Part shown: piece by piece, positions 10,972-24,600 of the stretch
Layout: each line of letters starts with the position of its first letter
Position numbering within the stretch: position 1 is the first letter of the stretch
NCBI GenBank assembly: GCA_963681505.1
Contig: OY811980.1
Span: 8,127,118 to 8,191,117, forward strand
Origin: Eunapius fragilis
Lineage: Eukaryota > Porifera > Demospongiae > Spongillida > Spongillidae
Direction of reading: 5' to 3'
Length of the DNA: 64,000 nucleotides
Translations under genes and position numbers: made by a program
Notes under the pieces: generated by a model
The model's input: the letters and a program-made list of their open reading frames with translations, nothing else
What the model was told of the DNA's origin: nothing
Databases searched by the model: none

Positions 10972-11503
10972 TCAACCCCCCTCCTCCGAATGTCGAAACC
11001 TTGCACTGGAGAGCAAGGCTGTAGCATTGACTCTCACGAGCGAAAAGCTTAGCCTCTGGTACAGGATAGTGGTAGCCTGTGATTTGTTACATCCCTTTGT
11101 ATGGCTAGATGAGCTACAAGACGCAAGAAGGATTGTTGTGCTTCCGTGCCCCAGCATCCATATGACTCCACAGCTAGGGGAATGCACACCCATCCAACCT
11201 CAGCACACTTAGCTTCATTGGCACATTATGCTTTCTCACCTCAGCAACCAGAGCAGATAACCCACTCCCACACCTCACCTCTGCTTCAGTCAAAGTGGTT
11301 GGGTTAAGGGGTGAAGTGATAGTGAGGTCAAAGGCAGCAGGTTTGCCAAAGTGCCAGTTGTTAACAAGTACGCCAGCAGGACGAGAGTGCAGCCTATCAA
11401 GACCAAGACCACTTCCAACTTCGACCTGACCTCCTAAGCAAGCCCTATGACAGGACTCCACAAAAACATCACGAAGGAGGGTGGTCTTGAAAAAGCTATT
11501 CAC
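10972..11503 (-). pseudogene. Remnant of an RLE retrotransposon C-terminus
   Basis: The frame at 11174-11503 aligns with the endonuclease part of the element at 7869-9503: SCHRACLGGQVEVGSGLG, SRPAGVLVNNWHFGKPAAFD and TSPLNPTTLTEAEV. The catalytic Asp of the PAD motif is Gly here. The C-terminal continuation is in another frame (10972-11193, ending LVRVNATALLS), so at least one frameshift separates the halves. The zinc finger and RT are absent. Confidence 0.75.
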
Positions 11504-12304
11504 AGTGGTAGATCAGTTAAATGATGCCTTTAGCAAGACCCAACCTTGGTTGGCACAAAAGGCACTTACTAGAGCTGGTTGTTTAGCAGTAAGTAAGATT
11601 AGTGGGAATGCTTTACTCACAAAGACATTACAGCTTCGGAGACAGATGCAGGCTCATTACTAAAAACTGTCCGTGATTTTAATGCACTGAAGCTTACATG
11701 CAGCAACTTATTACATGGTGAAAGGAATTATTTCTATGACACCTCTTATACTCATACAAAGCTATCTGGGCCTATTCCAGTAGACCTTCAGGGAGATGTG
11801 TTGTAACAGAGGAAATAGGGGGCAGAGATGCTGTTCATATACTACCACTAATATGGTAATGCACAAAGGAATGCAGACTTCTTAGTAGTGATAAACTTGA
11901 TTTAGTGTTGCGAATAAAATCAGTATTCCAAGCATGCATTGAGGGTATCAGAGTAGAACTTGACTATCTAGATTCAGGGTGCATTTATGTTCATCATGAT
12001 GACACCACTGAGTTAGATAATCATACATAACACGCGCTTTAGTGAACTCAGTGGGCATCCCATCTGTTGTGAGCTTCCTTTGTGCTTTAGTCCGTTGAGG
12101 GTGACAAAGGCAGCAACAACACACTATCCCATTGCGAAGATTCAGTTGGCTTCTATACTCAGCTCGGAAAAGCCATAGGACCATTGGCAAGTGGCAGACA
12201 TTACTGAAAGCACAAATTTTTAATAAATAGAGGAAACAAGTAAAAAAGAAAAATGAGACAATTAGCACCTCTTTTGATTAAGTCACATTACACGCACTGA
12301 ATAT
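11504..12304. other. Spacer with possible degenerate open frames
   Basis: A short plus frame (11481-11663, ending QLRRQMQAHY) continues after its stop as readable peptide-like sequence to about 11800. A minus frame lies at 11948-12268 (Cys-rich core CCCCLCHPQR). Neither matches a family I know. They may be relics of another transposon. Confidence 0.3.
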
Positions 12305-12425
12305 TTTGTCTCATTTTTCTTTTCCTAAAACCTTGTTCCCTTTCTTTTTACACCACCTTTGCCACCAATTCCTATATCCCACCAACTTTCTCGTTAGAGA
12401 ATGTTTTTCTTTACTTGTATTTACT
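12305..12425. mobile_element. Solo copy of the foldback-arm repeat family
   Basis: Contains CCTTGTTCCCTTTCTTTTTA, CACCACC and CTCGTTAGAGAATGTTTTT in the same order as the right arm of the foldback element at 38103-38232, with point changes and small indels. Only one arm is present. It directly precedes the 25-base minisatellite. Confidence 0.7.
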
Positions 12426-12435
12426 AGGGTTTCAC

Positions 12436-12755
12436 ATTGCTCCCATCCTATGGTGCTCCGTGTACCCCCATCCTATGGTGCTCCATGTACCCACATCCTA
12501 TGGTGCTCCGTGTACCCCCGTCCTATGGTGCTCCATATACCCCCATTCTATGGTGCTCCATGTACCCCCATCCTATGGTGCTCCACATACCCCCATTCTA
12601 TGGTGCTCCATGTACCCCCATCCTATGGTGCTCCATGTACCCCCATCCTATGGTGCTCCATGTACCCCCATCCTATGGTGCTCCATGTACCCCCATCCTA
12701 TGGTGCTCCATGTACCCCCATCCTATGGTGCTCCATGTACCCCCATCCTATGATG
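12436..12755. repeat. 25-base minisatellite
   Basis: About 13 units of 25 bases built on TCCTATGGTGCTCCATGTAC plus CCCCA. Copies are 90-100 percent alike by eye. Because 25 is not a multiple of 3, the array gives similar Pro-rich frames in all three plus frames; none is a gene. Confidence 0.92.
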
Positions 12756-12924
12756 ATCTATACATGTCGCACTGCCCACATCATAAGGTCCTTCACTCAT
12801 TCTAATAAAATGCATCACATCTCACCCAAGCAGTGAGCTAAAAATGCACGACTATGTCCACACAGTGTTCTGTGCTAAACATCAAATAATCACATAACTA
12901 TCCATAATACAGTTTCAATGGACA

Positions 12925-14321
12925 TTAAACCTTTGCAGCCTCATTGAAGTTAGAATATGTGTCAAATGTGTCCACATATGCTAACAGAACTTCATGACAC
13001 AACTTGTACTGGTCCTGTGAAGGGGGAGGAGGGAAACCATAGCAACACACCTCTCACATGATCACCTAACCAGCTTTTCCACCCTCACCTATGCACAGTA
13101 GGCCCATTACCAAACCACTAATCACTAGATAATCCTCACTTCCTCCTCTCACACCATTCTCTTATTCCCTTCTCAACCCTACCCTCTTCTCTACACTCCC
13201 TTCCCTTCCTACCTCACCCCCTCCTCCTCCTCCTCCCTTCTCCCTCCTCCCCCTCTCCTCCTCCCTTCTCCCTCCTCCCCCTTTCCTCCTCCCCTTACCA
13301 CTCCCTGTACAAGGCCAGGTCTCTGGGTTCTGGTTGCCTTTATGGCTCGAAGGACATCCACTGTGCCTTCTCCCTTCATCTGTTCCAGACATGAGTGGAT
13401 GGTTATGAAGGTACCAGTGCGTCCCATACCATCACTGTGTGTATGGGGAGGGGCACGAGCAGAAAGTGGGTGGAGTCATTAAACATCATTTCCATGGTAA
13501 CAGACTCACTTGCACATGACAACAATAGGGCCACTCCCACTGCTGCTATAGGTCTTGTTGATCTGTGCCATCATCTCCAGAAGGGAGGAGAAGTTTGGTC
13601 GTCCATTCTCCACCCATGCGGTGTAATGGTATTGTGTAATGGGTATGACCTATGGATATATATATTCACGACCACTCTAATTATCAGCTTGATTGTGTCA
13701 TGCCCCAATCCCCTACCAGAGGTGATGGTGATTGGAGCACATGTAGTGTACGAACTGTGAAGTCGTTGTGAGTACTGATGGTGTCCTGTGTGATCTGAAA
13801 GGGACCCACACTGAGGGTTGTCTCCTTAGTGGGGGGCCAATATACACCACTGTCCTCCTGGGGGGTAAGGTGCTGAGTCCCCAGACCTTCCCCACATGCC
13901 CCTCGTCCCCTCACCCTCTCCCCCTCGCTGAGTGTGTACAGCTGGACCAGTATGGAACACTTGTGTTCCACCACCATTCTCCAGAGGTCAGTCACTGTGC
14001 CAGGCAAGGGGACTTGGGTGGCTATAAACATGGCTGGTTTACGGTACCCCTATGGGATTAATGGCAGAACAGGTATAGAGTACTGGTTGTAAGACATTTA
14101 AGACTTACGTTGACAAAGCTGGCATTGATGTACTCACATTCCTGATAAATGCACACCCTCTTACTGTCTCCTGAAGTGACAAAGGTTATTATTTCAGGCC
14201 ACTGTGGTATGGTATGCTACTCACTGGGAACTTTGTTGCTATAGCGATTCTTAGGCTTATGCTCTTCTGTTAATGCATATTGAAATTCTTTGACTTCAAA
14301 CTGACACAGCATCTCTAAACT
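12925..14321 (-). CDS. Gene B D2 phosphatase domain exons
   Basis: Exons: 14225-14321, 14109-14170, 13915-14049, 13717-13857, 13510-13649, 13299-13434 and 12925-13014. Landmarks in order: YINASFVN equivalent, FIATQVPLP, SGVYWPP, HYTAWVENGRP, then IVVMC joined across a 75-base intron to NDGMGRTG, and a final exon DQYKLCHEVLLAYVDTF ending EAAKV-stop. The catalytic motif is split by the intron, so reading the exon alone wrongly suggests a His in place of the Cys. The 13 bases missing from the orphan copy at 892 are present here. Confidence 0.82.
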
Positions 14322-15589
14322 CTGAATTAGATTATTATGCAGATGCAGTCAATATGCTATTGAAATTGGATTAACAGAACTCTTGTGTCATCATGCATTG
14401 TGCATAACTGGATGAGCGTTTGGCTGCCAAAAACATCAATGCTACTCATTCATTGAATGAACATGGTTCTCTTCAACGTAGAAAATGTTTTTTTTACTCA
14501 CCCATTTCACCCATTTCACCCATATTTACCCAGGTATTGTGTCCAAGAGAGATGTGCTTTGTGCACAAAAGCAGGTACATCTCCAAGAAGGTCATTTTTC
14601 CTCACACTGTCATCCCTTATAGAGAGCTCTGAAAACACTGTCATCCGACTGTGTCTTCAGAGGCCTTTATAAGGGATGACAGTGTTTCCAGAGGCCTCTA
14701 TAAGGGATGACAGTGTCTTCAGAGGCCTCTATAAGGGATGACAGTGCCTTCAGAGGCCTCTATAAGGGATGACAGTGTGAGGAAAAATGACCTTCTTGGA
14801 GATGTACCTGCTTTTGTGCACAAAGCACATCTCTCTTGGACACAATACCTGGGTAAAAATGGGTGAAATGGATGAAATGGGTGAGTAAAAAAACATTTTC
14901 TACGTTGAAGAGAACCATGTTCATTCAATGGATAACACTGCCATCCCTTATAGAGGCCTCTGAAAACCCTGTCATCCCTTATAGAGGCCTCTGAAAACAC
15001 TGTCATCCCTTATAGAGGCCTCTGAAAACACTGTCATCCCTTATAGAGGCCTCTGAAGACACTGTCATCCCTTATAGAGGCCTCTGAAGACACTACAGTC
15101 ACCTTCCTCATCATACAACTGTATCATCACATATGTCTACACACCGTGCTCACATGCTGGTAAACTATATATGACTGACTACCTGATCAGAACAATCTCT
15201 TGCTCATAAGTAAAATGATACAGACCTCGGCTTCAAATTACATCCTCCACAACTGTGTCATACTAATATGTCCACCATCTTGCTAACAGTCCATACAACA
15301 AATACTAACCTTGTACTGTTTCTCATATCCAGACATGCCCACTTCCTTCTCCACATCCTGTAACCTGCTCATCACACTGCATAGGTCAGCAATGACCATC
15401 TCAGTATCACCACACACCACCAGTTCATTCAGAGATTCATGAATGAAGATGTATTGATCCTATTAAAATAGAAGATTAAATTTGGTGCTTCCATCCAACA
15501 GAGCATCCTTCTCTTCTAGTACTGCAAAGCATTTGTCTGTTATCCTATTGTCCAAATATTATTTCTAATTATGTGGAGAGATACACCGC

Positions 15590-15621
<32 letters not shown>

Positions 15622-18600
15622 ACCATTGTTCTAACCAGTTCTTGCACCATCTGAACCCTCTGGATTCTCAGCTTCTTCACACAGTTGTAGACATCAATGG
15701 TCTGGTCTGTCTGCATTGCTTGCATCACTATGTCCAGAGCTATGAAGGTCCCTGTTCTACCAACTCCTGCACTGCAGTGGACTACAAGGGGGGCATCATT
15801 TGAAATAGGGTGGACCTTGCGAATGTGTCTGCCAAAATGAACAAGAGACATAGCGTTGCTAGGGACTCCATGATCTGGCCACCCAGTGTAGTGGAAATGG
15901 GTCACCTCTAGAGGTGAGCTCTCATTGGAAGATGACTGTGGGGTTAAATGACATCACCTCTCTTGTATACACCATGAGCACACACCCTTACATCTTTAAT
16001 GATAAGCTTTCTCACTTCATATTCAGCATATGACACCATAGTGAGCAGCTGGATAGAGAGGGTATCCATGTTCATGGTCCCTCCTACCTCCTTTGGCCAG
16101 TACTGCTCACACTTTGTCTGGGGGAGTGAGAGGGGTTGTTGTGGGAGGGAAGTTTAGATTATTTTAGTTTAACTTTGCCTATGCAGATAAATAATGACAG
16201 CATATGCAGAATGCTTCATTACCTAAAAGCAGTGAATATCATTACTGATCAATGTTATATCAAACTTCTCATTTGCCAGGCTGTGAAGTATGTATTGAGT
16301 GTTGTGGCACATGCATGAATGGACTGACATCATGTGTATGTAGTCCATGTGTATGTAGCCCATGTGTATGTAGTCCATGTGTATGTAGTCCATGTGTATG
16401 TAGTCCATGTGTATGTAGTCCATGTGTATGTAGTCCATGTGTATGTAGTCCATGTGTATGTAGTCCATGTGTATGTAGTCCATGTGTATGTAGTCCATGT
16501 GTATGTAGTCCATGTGTATGTAGTCCATGTGTATGTAGTCCATGTGTATGTAGTCCATGTGTATGTAGTCCATGTGTATGTAGTCCATGTGTATGTAGTC
16601 CATGTGTATGTAGTCCATGTGTATGTAGCCCATGTGTATGTAGTCCATGTGTATGTAGTCCATGTGTATGTAGTCCATGTGTATGTAGTCCATGTGTATG
16701 TAGTCCATGTGTATGTAGTCCATGTGTATGTAGTCCATGTGTATGTAGTCCATGTGTATGTAGCCCATGTGTATGTAGTCCATGTGTATGTAGTCCATGT
16801 GTATGTAGTCCATGTCTATGTAGTCCATGTGTATGTAGTCCATGTGTATGTAGTCCATGTGTATGTAGTCCATGTGTATATAGCCCATGTGTATGTAGTC
16901 CATGTGTATGTAGTCCATGTGTATGTAGTCCATGTGTATGTAGTCCATGTGTATGTAGTCCATGTGTATGCATGCCATTAATATTCAAAGGTCAGATTTG
17001 TAGCAATGTTACGGCCAGTTTACATTTGGATGAGTAACTGTCCCCCCCTGGTGTAAGCATCTAACTCGTAAGGGGAGGGCCCAGGAATTGGCTCACACAA
17101 GGGTCATTCAGGCGGCCATACAGGCAGGAGACCACCTTGGACTTGGGGGTGTTGGTCCTTGTGGCAAGGTGTGGTGTAAGCCAAGAAAAGGCTTGAACAG
17201 CTGCTCCAATCATTTTATATGTTGTTTTTATAAACAGTGCATGCATTGTGATATAATTTGAAATGGTGTTTATGCATTTTTGTAATGTTACCTTCTATCT
17301 CACTTTATTTATGACTAAATTAATTGATAATTGTAATACTCAATCACGCCCAATCGTTTCCTTCTTTCTAGACCACACCCACTCACACACCTTTCCAAGT
17401 TCTTTACATCTGGTCAGCATGACGATGGTTGCTAGGCGATACTCAAGCAACATTCTCAGGAAGTGTTGTGTGGTGTTTTGAAGTGGACCTAAGTAGAAAT
17501 GTGACAGCAGTGAGGTACCATTGGTGGGAAGAGTACACCATACCTTGGGCAGCTATGTAAGCCTTTGGCTTATGGAGACCCTTGGGTGAAGTGGACCAGA
17601 GTGAGATGTAAGATAAAGATGGTGTGATTGGTGTGTGAACATATCCAAAGTGGTAAATACAGCTGGTGACCACATTGCTTTTGAAGGGAATAACTTTTGG
17701 TGAAAATTGCAACTAAGTTGTTGGGTTTCCGCAAAATGTTTACAACTAAATTGAGCAAATTAATTTTAACAGCATGACAAAATTAAATAATTAGTTGTGT
17801 TCAGAGATCAGATATATCGATTATGAAACCAATAATATGCTCCACCTCTTATTTTTCCATGTGCATATTTGTGAACACTGGTATGTGTAACTTACATCGA
17901 TGAAGCTGGCATTGATGTAGTCTGAACCAGCTATGCCTGTTTGTTGCTTCAACATCACACGATTGTGGTCATCTGTGTACCAGTTGGATATTAGTAGCAG
18001 TACTCTCCATACAGGGGGGCTAGCTATATGCATTACATGGGTATATGTTCTTGAACCTGTTCAGTGAGGGATTGCTGTCTGCTACACTATGGGATGCCAC
18101 AGGCTCCTTGGGAATGGTCTGGGAAGAAATGCATACCTCATTTGCAGGGGGTAAAGGTCATTACCATACCAACACACCTCAAATAGTTTCTTAAAACCAC
18201 TGTTCAGGTCAGTATGCATTTTTTTCACATGCTCAACAAACATTAACACTGGAATGGGCTCCACTACAGATAAAAATTTGTAGACAGCAAGTTAATACAA
18301 TTATTCATTTAACCTCTTATATCTTCATTGCTCAAATCTGCAGGTACAGGAACAAATGTTGTCATGGCAACTTCTCCTTCAGTGATGTCTTTGGTCTCAG
18401 CATCCTCATCACTGTCATTATTAACCATTAATTTCATTGGAAATTCCTTATCATTTTGTTGGGTATTTGGCTTCATACGACTCCTCCCCTTCCTGCTTCT
18501 CCTCCTGATGTCATCAGGTGACCTGGTCATGTGACTACTAGTTACTTTATTTGCTTACATGGTGATAGCAATCAAGATGGCTGCCAATATGATAACAGCA

Positions 18601-21600
18601 AGGACCACTCCCCCAGCACCTCCAGCCACTCCCACTACAGTAGAGCTCCCATCAGATATGGCCACCACTGTTACTGCAGCAGAGACAGATGTGGTAACCT
18701 GTACATGCATACATGGCTATGCTACCATATACGGACATACTACCATACATGGCAATGCTACCATATGTGGCTATGCTACCACATGGCTAACACACTCACT
18801 GTATGCAGGAAAAAGATTCAAAATCCCAGCCTTGGGTTTTTAGGGTGGTTTTTAACAAAATGCCATCCTGGAATTGAGCATCTAGCTAGCATGGGAATAT
18901 CGCAAAAACCATCCTGGGATTTGGCGTCCAGGGTGGGTATAGTGTAAAACCATGCGGGTTTGTCGAACAAAAACCATGTTGAGCTCACTTTTATTCATTG
19001 CTTCAACACAGTTTTTGTTTGACAATGGTTTTTACGATATTCCCATGCTAGACGCTCAATTTAGGATGGCTTTTTGTTAAAAATCACCCTAAAAACCCAA
19101 GGCTGGGATTTGAAACATTTTCCTGTGCTACATATTTCTATTATCAGTACCATCAATGTCTGCAGTAGAACCACTGCTCCCTGCAATGAAGGCTGACTTG
19201 CTAGGACCAACGTATGCAACACATGCATATAAACCAGTTCGTACAGGGAACAGGTAAAGTGTGCTCTGGTAGGATGATCCAGTCCATGAAGGATTACTAC
19301 CACTGAGGGTAGCTCCTCCTGGTGCAGTCCATGTACTGTTCACCATCACTGTACTGTCCACTGATGGGTCCAACTGGATATTACAGGTCAGGGTGAGGCT
19401 GCCTCCTAACGGAACCACCTGACTGGGTAGCGCACTGATGGTCACTGTAGGTGGAGGGACTGGGGAGGAGATAAAATGATTTCATTGTTAGTGGTAAGAC
19501 AATGACTAACTTTGAACAGTCAGACTGACAGGAGAGATATTGAAGAGTCCTGTGGTGGATATTACTGGGAGGGAGACATTGGCTATACAGGAGTACTGTC
19601 CTCCATCAGATGTGTGGAGAGGGTTGAATTGGAGAGTGAGGGTTGTTGTGTTAGCTGAGACCACTCCAGGAGTCACTGAGATGCCATTTCCTACAACTAC
19701 ACTTGCTCCATTCTTCAACCACATCACCTGAGGAACAACTACCAGTCCATTTACTACCATCACTGTACATGTGAGTGTGTATGGACTTCCTGCAGTGGAG
19801 CTCCCTGATGGAGTGATGGTCACCTGAGGAGCAGGGAGAGCTGTGAGGGAGGAGGGGTGGATGGTGAACATCAGGTGTCATCTGCTCTAACATCTACTGA
19901 CCTTTCACTGTGATTGGTGATGTGGAAGAACTGACAGCTATTGAGGTGTCCACATACTGCTGACCTGATGCAGAAACACTAACTGAACAGTTGTACACTC
20001 CAGTATCACTGGTGTTGAGAGGATAGAACTGTACAGTGGTCTGGTTGACACCAGAGAAGAGGGAGACTCTACCAACACCACTGGAGATCTTTCCTCCTGG
20101 TCCAGTCCACAAGGAGTTAAAGGTGACAGGAGTGTCCACTTGTGGGATGAGCTGAACATTACAGGTGAGGTTGAGTGGTGTACCAGCATAGTATGAGGAG
20201 ATGATGGGTGTGGAGGTGATGGTGACAGTGGGAGGAGGGACTGTGGGAAGGAGGGTTATAATGGTTCCATTATATTGGTGTACATACATTGAACAATGAC
20301 ATTCATTATTGTATTAGCAGTAGAGTTAAACGGAGCACCCAAGGTAGACAGACAGGCATACTGTCCTCCATGAGAGGAGCGTAAAGGGTTAAATGTGAGG
20401 TTACCATTGGATACACTGATATCAGTTCTACTGGTAACCATTCCATTTGAAGTCCTCCATGTCACCACAGGGATGGTTGAGGTGTTACCTACCACTGACC
20501 CTAAACATGTCAGTGTGTACACCTGCCCTGCTAATGGACTCCCAATAACTGTGATGGTCACTGACTGACCCAATACTGCAAGGATGGAAAAGACGTTAGC
20601 TACCAATTTCATGCATGACCCATCTTCATGGTTGATCAATACCTTGAGTTATAGCACTCCCTGTTGCTGAGATGATGTACAGAGAATTGATTGGGGTCAC
20701 GGACACTGAACAGTTGTAGGATCCAATGTCTTCAGGTGTCAAATAAACCAAGGTGATAATGTTCTGGTAGAAGGAGCCATTTTTAACTGGAGCAGTCTCA
20801 TTATATCCCCTTCCTCCTGGTCCAGTCCATGTACTGTTCACCATCACTGTACTGTCCACTGATGGGTCCAACAGGATATTACAGGTCAGGGTGAGGTTGC
20901 CTCCTATGAACAAGGATGGGCTGAGGAGTGTAGCTGTGACTGTTACATTTGGTGTAGGTACTGGGGAGGAGAGCTGAATTATAACAGAAATATGATTATT
21001 TATCAAAGAAGTCTTACTTTGTACAATGACATTCGTGTTTGCTGTGGCTGTTGAAGTATTCACTGAAGTGACTACAGACTGACAGGTATACTGTCCTCCA
21101 TGAGAGATGCGCAGAGAGTTAAATGTGAGGATACCATTGGATACAGTGATGTCATTTCCACTGGCAACCACTCCAGTTGAGTTCCTCCATGTCACCACAG
21201 GAGTGAGTGAAGTGTTCCCCACCAGTGTTCCATTACAGATGAGTGTGTACATCTGTCCTGCCACTGGACTGCCTGATGTGGTGATGTTTACTGTGTGTAC
21301 ATATACTGAAGGCAATATATTTGAGTATCTGTAATGTCAAGTGATTTTTTAAACTCACCCAGTATGGTGCCAATCTGTTGCATTGGCCCCTTTATGTATT
21401 GAGAGTTATTAGGACTAACTGACACTCCACAGATGTAGTTCCCAGCATCTCCAGTTCCCAGTGAAGCCAACATCAGTGTGCTCTGGTACGATGACTCAGT
21501 CCATGAAGGATTACTACCACTGAGGGTAGCTCCTCCTGGTGCAGTCCATGTACTGTTCACCATCACTGTACTGTCCACTGATGGGTCCAACTGGATATTA

Positions 21601-24600
21601 CAGGTCAGGGTGAGGTTGCTGCCAACAATGGCAACCTGATTAGGTAGTCCAGTGGTAGTGATGATGGGAGAAGGGACTGGGGAGGAGGATGTTGAAGAAA
21701 TGTCATCCATGTTACCGAAAACGCAATAGATCCTTAGCTATTAACTTACAATATCGTTATACAAAGAGCTGTACTTATAGAGACATACATGAGCTCTAGA
21801 GAGACAGTGTCCAGCATTATCAACCTTGTGATCGTTTTTCAAATTTTCCAGGAGAAGCAAAAGAATATAACTTTCACATTGAAATATATAGTTCTAATTA
21901 TACATTCAGTGCCTTATGATTTTATGATTTTGAAAGCTGTTCACAGAAAAATGTGAAAACTGACTTGCAAAACTATCCAGAAGGGTGATTTTACTGGACA
22001 CTGTCCCATATGCATATCATGATATACACCAGATCAACCTGTCAGGGTATGTTTAAGCTGCTATAGGAATATATGATTGACACAGCATATGCAATTACTT
22101 TGAACAGTAAGCAGTGTGCTTGATGTTATGGTTGAGTTGCGTGTACTCAGAGTAGACTGACAGGTGTACTGTCCTCCATGAGAGGTGCGCAGAGGGTTAA
22201 ATGTGAGGTTACCATTGGATACAGTGATGCCATTTCCACTGGTGACCACTCCAGTTGAGTTCCACCATGTTACCACAGGAGTGAGTGAAGTGTTCCCCAC
22301 CAGTGTTCCATTACAGATGAGTGTGTACATCTGTCCTGCCACTGGACTGCCTGATGTGGTGAGGCTGATGGAGTGTACTGACACTAAGAGAACAGAGAAT
22401 GTAAATGAACACTTTTCTCAACATTGTGACCTACACACACACACTCACACACACACTCACACACACTCACACACACACACTCACACACACACTCACACAC
22501 ACACTCACACACACTCACACACACTCACACACACACACACACACTCACACACACTCACACATACACACACTCACAGGCACACTCACACACACACATATAC
22601 ACACACTCACATACATACACACACAATCATGTATGAGTGTTTATTTAATGCCAACTGCTTTATTAAAAATCAGGCTTAGTTAAAACCAATTTCTTGTATG
22701 AATGGCATGTCTCAACATTGGAAGCTTGTATGCATATTTTCATTGGTTCTAACGTTAGCTACTCTTAATAAGAGCCTCTGCCCCTATCTGTGAGCATCAG
22801 CTAATTACATATATGTCCACTGTACCCAAGATGGAGGCATTCCTTCCCATTGGTCCAGTGATGTACTGTGAGGCCATGGGAGTGACTGACACTCCACAGA
22901 TATAGTTCCCAGCATCTCCAGTCCCCAGTGAAGTCAACATCAGTGTGCTCTGGTAGGATGACCCAGTCCATGAAGAATTACTACCACTGAGGGTAGCTCC
23001 TCCTGGTGCAGTCCATGTACTGTTCACCATCACTGTACTGTCCACTGATGGGTCCAACTGGATATTACAGGTCAGGGTGAGGTTGCTGCCAACAATGGCA
23101 ACCTGATTGGGTACACCAGCGGTAGTGATGATGGGAGGAGGGACTGGGGAGGAGGATTTTACAATTAATTGAGGCAATTATACATTACTATCAAGGGGAC
23201 AAAGAACATTGTGATACAGTTGATAATTTCATTATTGGTAGGTCCTTTATCATTTAGAGAGATATGATGCTACGTTAGTCTACTGACATACAAGTAACAG
23301 ACCTGCCTGTTGGTGCATGTTTAAGCTGTTATAGGGCTATGACTGGTACACTTTATATAATGATGCATCTATTTAACCATAGCTGAAAAGTGCAGTGTAC
23401 AGAATATGCAATTACTTTGAACAGTAAGCAGTGTGCTTGATGTTATGGTTGAGTTGAGTGTACCCAGAGTAGACTGACAGGTGTACTGTCCTCCATGAGA
23501 GGTGCGCAGAGGGTTAAATGTGAGGATACCATTGGATACAGAGATCCCATTTCCACTGGTAACCACTCCAGTTGAGTTCCACCATGTCACCACAGGAGTG
23601 AGTGAAGTGTTCCCCACCAGTGTTCCATTACAGATGAGTGTGTACATCTGTCCTGCCACTGGACTGCCTGATGTGGTGAGGCTGATGGAGTGTACTGAAA
23701 CTGAAGGCAATATAAGTAGTATGAAATAACATGTATGTGCTGTAATAAATTTGAAATACCTACCAAGGATGACAGTTCTCTGTGTTGCTAGGGAGATGAA
23801 CTGAGGGTTGAGTGGGGAGACCACCACTGAGCAGGTGTAGTTGCCTGCAGCTGAGGTGGCCAATGAACCCAACATGAGTGTGTTCTGATATGGAGGGCCA
23901 GTCAGTATGGAGCTAGGTGTGAGAGAGGCTGGTCCAGTCCATGTACTGTTCACTGTCACATTACTGTCCACTGATGGGTCCAACTGGATATTACAGGTTA
24001 GGGTGAGGTTGCTTCCAACGGTTACCACCTGACTGGGGACAGCAGTGATGGTTGAAGCAGGTTGAGGAACTGAAGGAAAGGGTGTTCACCCAATTATTAA
24101 CTGTCACTTCATGGACAGATTTAGTTATTACATAATGCACTGAGAATTGCATAATATGAATATCCACTTAATGCAAGTACTGACTTATGACAGCCAAGGT
24201 GTATGATGAATTTGAAGGGAAGGTAGGTCCACTGGCAACACATGAGTACTGTCCGCCATCAGATGTGGGTAGAGGGGAGAATGACCACTGGAGTGTGTAG
24301 GTCATCCCTGGACTAGCTGATACCACATTACTGGTGAGCACACTTCCATTTGGAGCTGTCAGTTGGATGGTCAGTGATCCATTCCATCCAATGACTGGAA
24401 CAGTGCAGGTGAGTGTGTATGGTGACCCAGCAGTGGGTGTGGTCCCACTACCAGTGACGGACACATTACCTAATGCTGTGTAGGATAATAAACAGTGAGA
24501 TCATGGCTACTCATGGACCATCATGGTGAGGTTATGAGGGAGTATGGACTACTTCAGGTGTACCTGGAACAACAACTGTCCAAGTTATCTGAGATCCAAG

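Noticed and set aside
12306-12836. Proline/tyrosine-rich frames with GAPCTP and VPPSY
   Set aside because: The 25-base repeat cycles through all three frames; no real coding signal.
16223-17037. Long HMDYI, THGLH, SPCVC and VVHVY repeat proteins
   Set aside because: The 15-base minisatellite keeps several frames open on both strands, and it lies between two D1 exons of gene B with good splice sites.
22185-22683. Thr-His repeat frames
   Set aside because: CA microsatellite.
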